Notes under the pieces: generated by a model
Seen by the model: the letters and a program-made list of their open reading frames with translations, nothing else
Told to the model about the DNA's origin: nothing
The model's database searches: none
IMG/VR virus record: IMGVR_UViG_3300008107_000093
Location: 1-45,967 of that record
Length of the DNA stretch: 45,967 bases
From: a virus
Direction: 5' to 3' (one strand)
Program-made: the position numbers and the translations under genes
Part shown: in pieces, positions 23,928 through 34,562 of the stretch
How the letters are laid out: the number at the start of each line of letters is the position of its first letter
How positions within the stretch are numbered: the stretch's first letter is position 1

Positions 23928-23930
23928 ATA
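23923..23930 (+). promoter_or_regulatory. late promoter for gp8
   Basis: CATAAATA overlaps the TAA stop of the giant gene, 16 bases before the gp8 ATG. Confidence 0.5.
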
Positions 23931-23946
23931 GATAAAAAACCGTAAA

Positions 23947-25497
23947 ATGTCTGCAATTATTACTGACCAATTAAGAATCTTGAATGCGAAGAATTTTGTA
24001 TCTGCAGCAACTTCTTCAAATAATTCATACTATGCATTTGTTGGTTTGCCAAATGCCACTGACTATTCTTCAACCTGGGACAATATTCCCCCTGCTCCAA
24101 AGGATAGTTTTGAGCAAGAAAATGATTATTGGGACACCATGATTGCCTTAAAAAAAATTAAGGCCAATGATGTCAACCAAGTTATCAAGAAAGTAACCTG
24201 GTTGTCGGGGATTACTTACGATATGTACCGCCATGATATCAGCAGAACAAACACTTCGAAACCATCTGGAGCGACAAGTATATATTCCACAAATTACTAT
24301 GTAATCAATAGTGATTATAAAGTTTATATTTGTCTCCACAACGGAACAGATCCAGAAAATCCAAATGGAAGACCATCTCTAGATGAACCTACATTTACGG
24401 ATTTGGAACCAAAGGCAGCAGGAGATAGTGGAGATGGTTATATCTGGAAATATCTCTATACAATTAAACCAAGTGAAATTATAAAATTTGACAGTATTAA
24501 TTTTATACCAGTACCAAAAGACTGGGAAACAAACAGTGAATATGCGCCAATTAGAACCAATGCCACAAGTGAAAATAATCAACTTAAGATTATTACCATT
24601 ACAAATAGGGGTATTGGACTAGGAACTGCAAATACAATATACACAAATGTGCCAATTAAGGGTGATGGTGTTGGTGCTAAAGCAACGATAGTTATTAACA
24701 ACGATTCGAAAGTTGAATCAATAACAGTTTCATCTGGTGGTTCTGGATACACTTATGGAACTGTAGATTTAGTTGGAGCAAACTTTCCAACAGGCACAAC
24801 TACACCAACGTTCGATGTTATTATCCCACCAAAGGGAGGTCATGGCGCAGACATTTACAGAGAACTTGGGTCATATAACGTTTTAATTTATTCGCGAATA
24901 GAGAATGATATAGAAAATCCAGATTTTACTACGGGAAATAAAATTGCTAGGGTTGGTATTATAGAAAATCCTCAGGCATACGATTCATCATCTTTGCTTG
25001 ATATTGAGAAGGCAAGCGCAGTTTATGCACTAAAACTTGCTGGAGTAGGGTATAGTAGTGCAACTTTTGTGGCAAACTCTAAAATCACACAAACAATAAG
25101 TACCGGAACAACAGCAGTGGGCAGAGTTGTTTCTTATGATCAAAATACTGGTATTTTGAAATATTGGCAAGATAAAAGTCTTGTTGGTTTCAATACAGAT
25201 GGTTCCCAAAATCCATCACCAGAATATGGAATTAATTTAAATAGATTTACAAGTTCGGTTGGAACTGGCGGAACAACATTTATCAACCAAACAAATTTAT
25301 ACATTGATACTTCATTTACGGGCGTTTCTACTACAATAAATAATAGGACATATAACCTAGGTCAATCTTTCATTAATGGTGTAGCAAACCCAGAAGCAAA
25401 AAAATATTCTGGAAACATAATTTATGTGGATAATAGACCATCAATTACTAGGTCATCAAACCAAAAAGAAGATATTAAAGTTATTTTGCAATTTTAA
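23947..25497 (+). CDS. 8: baseplate wedge protein gp8
   Basis: The product is 516 aa, against 334 in T4. The N-terminus (ITDQLRILNAKNFVSA, then SYYAFVGLPNATDYSSTWD and PPAPKDSFEQEN) is the typical cyanophage gp8 form. The segment GDSGDGYIWKYLYTIKPSE (about 159-177) and IPPKGGHGADIYREL (293-307) are further landmarks. Between them, residues 213-292 hold a Gly-x-Gly-Tyr type module that T4 gp8 lacks and that also occurs in the giant protein. Gp8 is a wedge subunit bridging gp7 and gp10. A further C-terminal module explains the extra length. Confidence 0.88.
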   Translation: MSAIITDQLRILNAKNFVSAATSSNNSYYAFVGLPNATDYSSTWDNIPPAPKDSFEQENDYWDTMIALKKIKANDVNQVIKKVTWLSGITYDMYRHDISRTNTSKPSGATSIYSTNYYVINSDYKVYICLHNGTDPENPNGRPSLDEPTFTDLEPKAAGDSGDGYIWKYLYTIKPSEIIKFDSINFIPVPKDWETNSEYAPIRTNATSENNQLKIITITNRGIGLGTANTIYTNVPIKGDGVGAKATIVINNDSKVESITVSSGGSGYTYGTVDLVGANFPTGTTTPTFDVIIPPKGGHGADIYRELGSYNVLIYSRIENDIENPDFTTGNKIARVGIIENPQAYDSSSLLDIEKASAVYALKLAGVGYSSATFVANSKITQTISTGTTAVGRVVSYDQNTGILKYWQDKSLVGFNTDGSQNPSPEYGINLNRFTSSVGTGGTTFINQTNLYIDTSFTGVSTTINNRTYNLGQSFINGVANPEAKKYSGNIIYVDNRPSITRSSNQKEDIKVILQF

Positions 25498-25503
25498 AGA
25501 ATT

Positions 25504-28500
25504 ATGTCACAAGAAACTAATTTCAACGTCTCTCCTTATTTTGATGACTTTGATGCGGACAAAAATTACCATAAGGTATTATTCAAACCTGGATACCCTA
25601 TTCAAGCAAGAGAACTTAATACTATACAGTCTATATTAAAAAATCAAGTTGAACAATTTGGAAATCATATCTTCAAAGAGGGTTCTGTCGTAATTCCTGG
25701 TCAATTTTCCTATGAAAGTCCATTTTATGCAGTTGAATTAGAATCAACATACAACGGATCTCCTATTTCTTTGTATTTTGAAAATCTTTTAGGAAAAACT
25801 ATCTCTGGTTCTAGTAGCGGAGTATCTGCGAAAATTGTATACCTATTAGACAGTAAAGATTCTGTAAGAGGCAATTACACAATATATGTACAATATCTGA
25901 AAAGTGGTGGATCAGACTTTAGTACTAAAGTCTTTGCTGACGGAGAGACTTTAATAACAGAAAATGATGTTCAATATGGGAATTTTAATATTCCCCCCGG
26001 CCAAGCAATTTGCAATACAATTTCAACAAACGCAACATCAGAAGGTTCTTCGGTAAAGGTAGCTCCTGGTGTTTATTTTGTTAGGGGTACTTTTGTAAAC
26101 GTCACTGAGCAAAGAATTCTTCTGGACCAATATGATCAAAATCCTTCTTACAAGGTAGGATTTAATGTTATAGAAACTATTGTTACTTCTGATGAAGATG
26201 ATTCGTTATATGATAATGCTCAAGGATTTTCTAACTATGCTGCCCCAGGCGCAGATAGATTTAAAATAGAATTGGAATTATCCAAAAAGCAATTTGACGA
26301 AGACACTTCAAATTTTGTAGAAATACTCAGGGTATTAGATGGTGTTCCGCAATTTTTTGATAAAAATCCACAATATAATTTAATTAGGGAAGAACTTGCG
26401 AGAAGAACGTCAGATACTAATGGTGATTATTATGTCAAACCATTTACATTATTTGTTCAGGATAGTCTGAATGATAAAGTTCTCAATAATGGTATATATT
26501 TTGAAGATCAAATAACTTCAAGTGGAAATAATCCATCTGAAGATATGATGATATACCAAATTGGACCTGGTAAGGCATATGTCAATGGATATGATGTAGA
26601 GACCATTTCACCAAGACTCTTAGATGTAAAAAAACCAAGAACTTCAAAAGATCTAACCAACCAAGTAATTTCTTATAATGCAGGAAATTTGGTTGTTGTT
26701 AATAATTCCTACGGTTCTGCTTCTATTAGCCTAGGAACAACTTCATATGTAAGTTTGATGGATTCCCGCATAGGAAGCACCGCTCACGTTGCATCCGGTA
26801 CTACTATAGGTGTGGCTCGGGTTTATGATTATGTTCCAGAATCAAATTATGTTGACGATACAAGTAGATTGAATCTTAGACTATTTGATATACAAACTTT
26901 TACAAATATAACCCTGACATCTAACGTCACACAATCAATACCAGCCTTTATACAAGGCAAAAAGAGTAATGCTACTGGATATCTGAAGTATTCTGTTTCA
27001 AATTCATCATCCCTAACACTATATCAAGTATCTGGAACATTTTCAGAAAATGAACAAGTAATCATAAATGGTGCTGATAATGGAAGACTAATAAACTCAG
27101 TTAGAGACTATAAATTTTCTGATGTAAAATCACTATATTCTAATGTGGGCATATCCACATTTAATGCCGATTTAGTCTTAGATTCGGGATTTATTTTAGC
27201 ACCTCAAGGAACTCCTTTTAATATCAGTGCAGCATCGGCAGGAATTAGTACAGTTTCCGTGGGATTGGAAAATAAATTTACCAATAAAATTTCAGCAGGT
27301 GATATAATTTCATATCCAAATCCAACTACAGGGTCAGATATAATATACAATAAAGTCAATTCGGTCAGTGCTGGGGGAACTAATTTCACAATTTCTGCGC
27401 TAACAAGTGTTTCTGGTATTTGTTCTGGAAATCTTCCAAGTTCCGATATCACTACTACTAATGTAAATAAAGTATATTCGTCTTCATATAATTCAAATAG
27501 TTCTTTATTGACAAAATTAAATAAAAAAAATATATCTTCAATTTCTTTAGAAAATAATGAGATTCTTCAGAGAAGAGTATTTTCAAACGTCTCCTTTTCC
27601 TCAAATAAAATAGAAATTACTGTTAGTGAACCCAGTGTATATTTTGACTCCTTTGATGAGGATAAATTTATTATTACATATAGTGATGGAACATTAGAAC
27701 CACTAAGAAGAGATAAGTATTCTGTTAATGGTACTGCGAAGCAATTGACTTTCAGTGGATTAAAATATTCAAGCGGCACTGCAGAAGTTATTGCTACTGT
27801 AAAGAATATAAACCCTAACTCAAAAATTAAAAAATTAAATAAAGTTAATACATTAATCATCAATAATTCTAAGTATTCTTCATCTGGTATAGGAACTACA
27901 ACTTTAAATGATGGATTGACATACAACGCAACATATGGAACAAGAGTTCAAGATGAAGAAATTTGCCTGAATGTTCCCGACGTATTAAATGTATTGGCTG
28001 TATATGAGTCTTCGTCTATTGCTGACCCATCTTTACCAAACTTAAAATTAACCTCCTTTACTGGACCAACCAATAATAATCAAGATTATATTATTGGAGA
28101 ACAAATAGTAGGAAAAACTTCAGGAGCTGTTGGTCTAGTGGTCAATAGGATTTCAACTGATACTATTGAATATGTTTATTTGAACTTAAATCAATTCACA
28201 GAAAATGAGATTATAAAGGGAAAGGAATCATCTATTGAATCTATAATAACTTCAAAGTATTTGGGAGACAAAAATACAACACGAAATTTTATTTTAGATG
28301 ATGGCCAAAGAGACCAATACTATGATTATGGAAGAATTATAAGAAGGGAGAATGTTTTAGAACCTTCCAAAAAAATAAAAATAGTATTTCAAAATTATAC
28401 AATAGATTCTGGTGATACTGGAGAATTCATAACAGTAAATAGTTATCCAAACGTTGATTATAAATCAGAAATTCCTCTATACGAAGAAACAAGAGTAACA

Positions 28501-31500
28501 GATTTTATTGATATTAGACCTAGAGTTGCTCCATATTCGTTGTCCACCAAATCTCCATTTGAATTTGATTCTCGCATTTTTTCAAACGATGGACAATACT
28601 CAAAATATATCTTAGCACCTGACGAAAATATAATATTGAACTATTCTTATTATGTCGGAAGAATAGACTCTGTATTTTTAAATCAAGACGGAAGTTTTGA
28701 AGTTGTCTCAGGAATTCCCGACGATTATCCAACTGTACCACAAGAAAAAAATAATTCGCTGCAAATTGCAATAATAAACCTTCCGCCATATCTTTATGAT
28801 GTAAAGAATGCTATTGTAAGTATGAGTCAGCATAAGAGATATCTTATGTCCGACATATCTTTACTTGAAAATAGAATCCAAAGAGTAGAAGAATTCACTA
28901 CATTGAGTGCATTAGAATCAAAAACTGAAAATATTACTATAAAAGATGCAGAAACTGGATTGGATCGTTTCAAGTGCGGGTTTTTTGTTGATGATTTTAA
29001 AGATGACACATATCACGATTTACAAAACTATAGTTATAGATGTTCTATAGACCCAGATACTAAGACACTGAGACCTCTACATTATACAACATTGATTGAT
29101 TTGCAATTAGGTTCGGAAGCAATTTCTGGAGTTGGTCAAACATATTCTCCAAACAAGGATCACAGTTATGTTTCCGATCTAGGATCTCCAAATATAAGAA
29201 AAACGGGGGATCTCATTACCCTGGATTATACTGAGGTTATGTATGATGAGCAATTATTAGCTACAAAAACAGAAAGTGTTACTCCGTTTTTGGTTAGATA
29301 TTGGGAAGGAACTTTAATACTTAATCCACCAATTGATACTTGGATAGATGAGAGTGCAATAACTACAAATAGTTTCAATGAGGTTACAACAACTTTAGAT
29401 CCAATTCCAGACGAAAACATCACTATTATCAATAATGTTACGATTGATAATGTAGTTAATATAAAAGATCCACTTACTCATGGTGGCAATAATCCAAGAA
29501 GATGGCCAAAAAGAATATGCTTCCGCAAAAAAAGATCTCGCCATAACCACAACCGCAAGAGAAGAATATGGTGCCATAGAAGAGGATTTGCCGACGCTCA
29601 GTTAAGAACAAGGCAAATTGGACCAATATCATCTTTCCCATTTTTAAATACATCAAATAACGAAAGAGAAAGAATTCGTGATGTTTTTGACAATGGATTT
29701 AGGGTGAGGATGACAAATAGAAGAAGAAGGAGAAGAATTCCTATTCTTACTTTGCCAGAAATAATAGAAACAGGTACAACAACAAGTACAAAAAGTACCA
29801 CTGATGTTACAACTATTGTAACACCGGAACAAATAATAGAAACCGAAACTACATCAGAATCATCTTCTCATTACACTGAGCCTATAAGATTCCTCAGAAG
29901 TAGAAACATAGAATTTGATGCTAGGGGATTAAAACCAAGAACAAGATTTTATTCATTCTTCCAAGGAATAGACGTTAAGGATTATATTATTCCTAAATTG
30001 TTGGAAGTGACAATGATTTCCGGAAAGTTTGAAATTGGAGAAACTGTTGAGAGTGACCCAACTTTCACTACTTCAAAAATTAAATTTAGATTATGTAAAC
30101 CTAATCATAAGGTAGGACCTTTTGATGGAAGTCCTGAAGGTTTTGTGGATTTGTCAATTGACTTGGGACTTGAGGACCAACCTGGTCTTCCTAGTCTTAG
30201 TTATATTCCTGGTTATAGACTAGTACAGCCAGAAACCTTCAAATTGAATCCATACACGCAACAACCAATGCCGGAGGATTATAGTGAATCTTCTTCATTC
30301 TTAAATGTGGATACTAGAGCATTGGAAATTCCTTCTGAAGTTGAATTTTATGGAAGAATATCGCCAAATATGACATTAATTGGTAAAACTTCTGGTGCTG
30401 TTGCAAGAATTTCAAATATTCGTCTTATTTCAGATAATGGAGGAAGACTTATAGGTTCTTTGTATATTCCAGATCCAAATAAAATTGGCAATCCATCTTG
30501 GATTAATGGCGAAAATAATTTCACATTAATAGATACTCCGAATCTTAACGATATAGTATCAAATGAATTCACCACAAATAATGAAAGCAGTGCCGATGCA
30601 ACATTTACTTCGGACGGACAACTTGAAGTAACAGAAACTAATATTATTACAACAAGAAACGTTACTATTATTCCGCCACATACAACTACTATAACAACAA
30701 CAACAAATACAACAACAAATACAACAACAAATACACAAATACCGACAACTCCTAGACCAAGAAATCCTAGACCTAGAAGAAGACAAACTAGACCAAGAAG
30801 AGTTAGAGTAGATCCATTAGCACAATCATTCTATATCAATGAAGACACCGGCATATTTTTAACTTCTGTTGATATCTGGTTTGAAACTAAGGATGAAGAC
30901 AATATTCCGGTTACATTGCAAATAAGACCTGTCATATCCGGAGTACCAAGCAATGTAGTTATTCCTTTTTCTGAAGTAACCCTGACTCCAGATCAAATCA
31001 ATATTTCTGTTGATGGATCAGCATCTACAAGATTCAGATTCCCATCTCCTGTATTTTTGAATGGTCCACAGCAACAGTCAGTAAGGCAAGCACCAATTGC
31101 AAGCAATTCTATTGCCGAATATGCGATTGTATTATTATCCAATAGTTCAAATTATAGAGTGTTTATAACACAATTGGGACAAAATGATATCCAAACTGGC
31201 GTTAGGGTTGTCACTCAACCAACTTTAGGAAGTCTATTCAAATCCCAAGACGGATCCGTATGGACTCCATCACAATTGGAAGATTTGAAATACAGAATTA
31301 ATAGAGCAGATTTTGTGAGTGAAGGATTGGTTAGATTCTATAATCCAAAACTGGCATTAGGAAACAATAGAGTTAGTGTACTAGATTCAAACCAAATACA
31401 AACAATTTCAAAAAGAATTGTAGTAGGTTTAGGGTCTACTGGATACGACTCTTCAATAATTGTTCCTGGAATAACAATCACACAAAATAATAATGCTTAT

Positions 31501-33321
31501 GCGGATTTGATTGGAATAGCAGGGAAAATTACTACAGGAGCCGGTGTTACTGTAAGTAACGCTGGAATAGGGTATACGCCAACTTCAACATCTGCAACAT
31601 TTAATAATGTGTTTCTGTTAACAGAGACTGGGTATGGGCAAGGTGCAACTGCAAATGTCGTAGTAAATTCAAGTTCTGTTTATTCGGTAACAATAACAGA
31701 TGGTGGATATGGTTATCAAGTCGGAGATTCTTTATTAATTCCAAGTATAGGACAAAATGTAGGATTTGGCGCGAAAGTTGTTGTAAGTTCAATATCGTCA
31801 AATAATACTTTTATATTAGATAATGTCCAGGGTTCTTTCTCCTCCGGAATTTCCACCTTAAGTTATATAAATTCTTCGGGTATTACTACATATGTTGGAG
31901 CAGGAGTAACCATTTCAACTATTACTGAAGATCAATATTATGATGGTTTACACTTGAAGGTGTATCAAAAAAATCACGGTATGCACTCTCCTGAGAATTA
32001 TGTGCATATATCGAAGATGAGACCTTTGAATGTAGATACAAATTCTCGATTGGCAACAGAACTAACCTCATTGGAATCAAGTACAATCAATCTGATATCT
32101 TCCTCTGGATTTGAATTGTTTGAAGGTGAGAGCGTAAGTGCTCTCAATCCAGGATACGTAATTATTGGCGATGAAGTAATTTCTTACACTGGAATTTCTG
32201 GCAATTCCTTAACAAATCTCAGTAGATCTATTGATGGCACTCAAGCAATTTCATACATTGCGTCAACTTACGTTTATAAGTATGAATTTAATGGAATTTC
32301 TTTAAGAAGAATCAATAAAATACATAATTTTGCGGAGGTTGACATTGAAAATCATCCAATAACGTTTGATAGTTATCATATCAAGATTGACAATTCTTCG
32401 GAAGATTTCCAAGATAATAGTATAGGTACAGATAGATCAAATGAGTTATACTTTAAGTCATCATCTCAAACTGGAGATGCTGGTACTATAATCTCTAATA
32501 ATATTCAATTTGAATCTATCGATCCTGATATAGCAACAATAATACCTTCAAAAACAGATATATCCGCAAAAGTAAGGACATTTACTGGAACCAGTATTTC
32601 TGGAAGCGAAACTTCTTTCAAAGATTGTGGATTCCAAGATATTGATTTAAATGATGCTACTTATTTTGATAGTCCTAGATTAATCTGCTCAGAAGTAAAT
32701 GAAGAGAGATTTATCACAGAAACTCCAGGAAATCGTTCTCTTAGTATGGAATTTTTAATGTCATCGGAAGATTCTAGAGTTTCTCCAGTAATTGATACGA
32801 TAAGAACGTCTGTAGTTCTGACTTCATGTTTGATAAATTCTCCAATTGCAGAAAATTCTTCTTATGCGGATGATGAATCTGTTAGAAGCTTATATGCAGA
32901 TAAGCACAATTCAATATATATTTCTAAACCAGTTAAACTCAAGATACCCGCAAATTCTTTAAAGGTATTCTTAACTGCAAGTAGAAATGATACCAATGAT
33001 ATCAGAGTTCTATATCAATTATTCCGAGATGATTCTCCAGAAATTCCACAAAATTTTGAATTATTCCCAGGTTATTCTAACTATCAAATTGATGGAATAG
33101 GAATTAAAAGGGTGATAGACCCATCGAAAAATGATGGGTCTGCGGATTCATTTGTGCAGCAAACCTCAGATAGATCATTTAAAGATTATGAATATAGTGT
33201 TGATGATCTTCCCGATTTCAGTTCTTTTGCAATAAAAATTGTTATGTCAGGAAGAAATCAGGCTACTTATCCTATGGTTTCTGCACTGAGAGCTATTGCT
33301 ACCGTAAAACCAAAACTTTGA
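25504..33321 (+). CDS. DUF4815-type giant baseplate/fibre protein, 2,605 aa
   Basis: The start, NFNVSPYFDDFDADKNYHKV, then GYPIQARELNTIQSILKNQV and FGNHIFKEGSVV, matches the DUF4815 N-terminal domain found in cyanophage tail proteins. It lies where T4 has gp9-gp12. After about residue 600, modules with Gly-Lys-Thr-Ser-Gly-Ala and Gly-x-Gly-Tyr patterns follow. A polybasic Cys/His segment is near 1330-1372 and an Arg-rich hexa-Arg run near 1405. A Thr/Asn then Pro/Arg low-complexity linker lies near 1725-1775, followed by a conserved-looking VDPLAQSFYINEDTGIFLTS region. It probably forms part of the baseplate rim or fibre network; the exact role is unknown. Confidence 0.8.
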   Translation: MSQETNFNVSPYFDDFDADKNYHKVLFKPGYPIQARELNTIQSILKNQVEQFGNHIFKEGSVVIPGQFSYESPFYAVELESTYNGSPISLYFENLLGKTISGSSSGVSAKIVYLLDSKDSVRGNYTIYVQYLKSGGSDFSTKVFADGETLITENDVQYGNFNIPPGQAICNTISTNATSEGSSVKVAPGVYFVRGTFVNVTEQRILLDQYDQNPSYKVGFNVIETIVTSDEDDSLYDNAQGFSNYAAPGADRFKIELELSKKQFDEDTSNFVEILRVLDGVPQFFDKNPQYNLIREELARRTSDTNGDYYVKPFTLFVQDSLNDKVLNNGIYFEDQITSSGNNPSEDMMIYQIGPGKAYVNGYDVETISPRLLDVKKPRTSKDLTNQVISYNAGNLVVVNNSYGSASISLGTTSYVSLMDSRIGSTAHVASGTTIGVARVYDYVPESNYVDDTSRLNLRLFDIQTFTNITLTSNVTQSIPAFIQGKKSNATGYLKYSVSNSSSLTLYQVSGTFSENEQVIINGADNGRLINSVRDYKFSDVKSLYSNVGISTFNADLVLDSGFILAPQGTPFNISAASAGISTVSVGLENKFTNKISAGDIISYPNPTTGSDIIYNKVNSVSAGGTNFTISALTSVSGICSGNLPSSDITTTNVNKVYSSSYNSNSSLLTKLNKKNISSISLENNEILQRRVFSNVSFSSNKIEITVSEPSVYFDSFDEDKFIITYSDGTLEPLRRDKYSVNGTAKQLTFSGLKYSSGTAEVIATVKNINPNSKIKKLNKVNTLIINNSKYSSSGIGTTTLNDGLTYNATYGTRVQDEEICLNVPDVLNVLAVYESSSIADPSLPNLKLTSFTGPTNNNQDYIIGEQIVGKTSGAVGLVVNRISTDTIEYVYLNLNQFTENEIIKGKESSIESIITSKYLGDKNTTRNFILDDGQRDQYYDYGRIIRRENVLEPSKKIKIVFQNYTIDSGDTGEFITVNSYPNVDYKSEIPLYEETRVTDFIDIRPRVAPYSLSTKSPFEFDSRIFSNDGQYSKYILAPDENIILNYSYYVGRIDSVFLNQDGSFEVVSGIPDDYPTVPQEKNNSLQIAIINLPPYLYDVKNAIVSMSQHKRYLMSDISLLENRIQRVEEFTTLSALESKTENITIKDAETGLDRFKCGFFVDDFKDDTYHDLQNYSYRCSIDPDTKTLRPLHYTTLIDLQLGSEAISGVGQTYSPNKDHSYVSDLGSPNIRKTGDLITLDYTEVMYDEQLLATKTESVTPFLVRYWEGTLILNPPIDTWIDESAITTNSFNEVTTTLDPIPDENITIINNVTIDNVVNIKDPLTHGGNNPRRWPKRICFRKKRSRHNHNRKRRIWCHRRGFADAQLRTRQIGPISSFPFLNTSNNERERIRDVFDNGFRVRMTNRRRRRRIPILTLPEIIETGTTTSTKSTTDVTTIVTPEQIIETETTSESSSHYTEPIRFLRSRNIEFDARGLKPRTRFYSFFQGIDVKDYIIPKLLEVTMISGKFEIGETVESDPTFTTSKIKFRLCKPNHKVGPFDGSPEGFVDLSIDLGLEDQPGLPSLSYIPGYRLVQPETFKLNPYTQQPMPEDYSESSSFLNVDTRALEIPSEVEFYGRISPNMTLIGKTSGAVARISNIRLISDNGGRLIGSLYIPDPNKIGNPSWINGENNFTLIDTPNLNDIVSNEFTTNNESSADATFTSDGQLEVTETNIITTRNVTIIPPHTTTITTTTNTTTNTTTNTQIPTTPRPRNPRPRRRQTRPRRVRVDPLAQSFYINEDTGIFLTSVDIWFETKDEDNIPVTLQIRPVISGVPSNVVIPFSEVTLTPDQINISVDGSASTRFRFPSPVFLNGPQQQSVRQAPIASNSIAEYAIVLLSNSSNYRVFITQLGQNDIQTGVRVVTQPTLGSLFKSQDGSVWTPSQLEDLKYRINRADFVSEGLVRFYNPKLALGNNRVSVLDSNQIQTISKRIVVGLGSTGYDSSIIVPGITITQNNNAYADLIGIAGKITTGAGVTVSNAGIGYTPTSTSATFNNVFLLTETGYGQGATANVVVNSSSVYSVTITDGGYGYQVGDSLLIPSIGQNVGFGAKVVVSSISSNNTFILDNVQGSFSSGISTLSYINSSGITTYVGAGVTISTITEDQYYDGLHLKVYQKNHGMHSPENYVHISKMRPLNVDTNSRLATELTSLESSTINLISSSGFELFEGESVSALNPGYVIIGDEVISYTGISGNSLTNLSRSIDGTQAISYIASTYVYKYEFNGISLRRINKIHNFAEVDIENHPITFDSYHIKIDNSSEDFQDNSIGTDRSNELYFKSSSQTGDAGTIISNNIQFESIDPDIATIIPSKTDISAKVRTFTGTSISGSETSFKDCGFQDIDLNDATYFDSPRLICSEVNEERFITETPGNRSLSMEFLMSSEDSRVSPVIDTIRTSVVLTSCLINSPIAENSSYADDESVRSLYADKHNSIYISKPVKLKIPANSLKVFLTASRNDTNDIRVLYQLFRDDSPEIPQNFELFPGYSNYQIDGIGIKRVIDPSKNDGSADSFVQQTSDRSFKDYEYSVDDLPDFSSFAIKIVMSGRNQATYPMVSALRAIATVKPKL
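30697..30732 (+). repeat. three 12-bp tandem repeats coding Thr/Asn
   Basis: The unit ACAACAACAAAT occurs three times in exact tandem inside the 2,605-aa gene and encodes a Thr-Thr-Thr-Asn linker. It is a likely slippage site for length variation. Confidence 0.85.
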
Positions 33322-33328
33322 TTTAATT

Positions 33329-33553
33329 ATGGAATACTTTAAGGTAAAGGACAGGGATCATTTAATAAGAGATTGTAACTCAAATGCGATAGTGAACACT
33401 GACGTTGAGAGTTACAATACATATATTGAGAATTATAAGAGAATATATAAATCAAATCAAAAAATAAAAGACCTTGAAAATGATATAAGCGAAATTAAAA
33501 CCGATTTGACTGAAATTAAAAACTTATTGAGGAATTTGGCAAATGGATCCTAA
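33329..33553 (+). CDS. small coiled-coil protein, 74 aa
   Basis: The C-terminal 40 residues (QKIKDLENDISEIKTDLTEI and following) form a heptad-type coiled coil. The N-terminus FKVKDRDHLIRDCNSNAIVN is conserved-looking: I recall the same start, with a coiled coil, in small proteins of related phages. It overlaps the next small gene by 11 bases. Its place between the giant fibre protein and the neck genes suggests a virion or assembly role, unproven. Confidence 0.75.
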   Translation: MEYFKVKDRDHLIRDCNSNAIVNTDVESYNTYIENYKRIYKSNQKIKDLENDISEIKTDLTEIKNLLRNLANGS

Positions 33554-33713
33554 TCAAATCTCACTTGAGAATATTACAAAAATGTTTGAATATGAAAAGG
33601 TTGCAAGAGATATAGATAGTATATCTGACATTGACACTTTGAGAAATTTTGCAAAATCATATGCTAAATTATATCTCAGTCAACAAGAAGCAATTGCTAA
33701 TCTCAAATTCTAA
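33543..33713 (+). CDS. small helical protein, 56 aa
   Basis: The frame from ATG 33543 overlaps the end of the coiled-coil gene, and its TAA shares one base with the gp13 ATG (TAATG). The product is helical (LENITKMFEYEKVARDIDSI, then TLRNFAKSYAKLYLSQQEAI). Tight overlaps on both sides support a real, translationally coupled gene. It may pair with the coiled-coil protein just upstream; function is unknown. Confidence 0.7.
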   Translation: MDPNQISLENITKMFEYEKVARDIDSISDIDTLRNFAKSYAKLYLSQQEAIANLKF

Positions 33714-34558
33714 TGGCACAACCATCAACAAGACAAGAACTTATTGATTATTGCAAGAGAAAACTGGGCGCTCCCGTTCTGGAAATCAATGTTGCCGATG
33801 AACAAATTGATGACTTGGTAGATGATGCCATTCAGTTTTTTCAAGAAAGGCATTTTGATGGCGTATATCCAACATTTTATAAGTATAAGATAACACAAGA
33901 TGATATTGAACGAGGTAGAGCTGGATACAGTGGAGGATCTGTAGGAATAGCATCTACATCAGCAACCGTAAATATAGTCGGCACTGCTACCACATTTACT
34001 TATTTTGAGAATAGTAATTACTTGCAAGTTCCACCAAATGTGATAGGCGTCAATAAAATTTTTATCTTTGATGGCGCAAATACTATTACCAGTAGTATGT
34101 TTAGTGTTAAATATCAATTATTCTTAAATGATATTTACTATTGGGGAACAACTGAACTTCTTAGTTATGCAATGGTTAAGACATATCTAGAGGATTTGGA
34201 TTTCCTTCTGAATACACAAAAACAAATTCGTTTTAATAAGAGACAAGATAGACTATATCTTGATGTTGATTGGTCATCTTTAAGAAAGGACCAATACGTT
34301 ATTATTGATTGTTATTCAACTCTTGACCCAAATGATTATTCAAGAGTTTGGAACGATTCTTTTATTAAACCATATTTAACTTCATTGATTAAAAAGCAAT
34401 GGGGACAAAATATGATGAAATTTACTGGCGTAAAACTTCCGGGTGGAGTGGAATTAAATGGAAGACAAATGTTTGATGATGCACAAAGAGAGATTGATGT
34501 CTTGATGGAAAAGATGTCAAACACTTACGAACTTCCACCTTTAGATATGATAGGATAA
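33713..34558 (+). CDS. 13: neck protein gp13 (head completion)
   Basis: The product is 281 aa (T4: 309). The N-terminus STRQELIDYCKRKLGAPVLE, then EQIDDLVDDAIQFFQERHFDG, is the family signature. The C-terminal part WNDSFIKPYLTSLIKKQWGQ, then MKFTGVKLPGGVELNGRQMF, is also characteristic. A Gly/Ser/Thr-rich loop (about residues 70-95) is inserted in the middle. Gp13 binds the portal vertex after packaging and, with gp14, forms the neck that accepts the tail. It is followed by gp14 after four bases. Confidence 0.93.
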   Translation: MAQPSTRQELIDYCKRKLGAPVLEINVADEQIDDLVDDAIQFFQERHFDGVYPTFYKYKITQDDIERGRAGYSGGSVGIASTSATVNIVGTATTFTYFENSNYLQVPPNVIGVNKIFIFDGANTITSSMFSVKYQLFLNDIYYWGTTELLSYAMVKTYLEDLDFLLNTQKQIRFNKRQDRLYLDVDWSSLRKDQYVIIDCYSTLDPNDYSRVWNDSFIKPYLTSLIKKQWGQNMMKFTGVKLPGGVELNGRQMFDDAQREIDVLMEKMSNTYELPPLDMIG

Positions 34559-34562
34559 TAAA

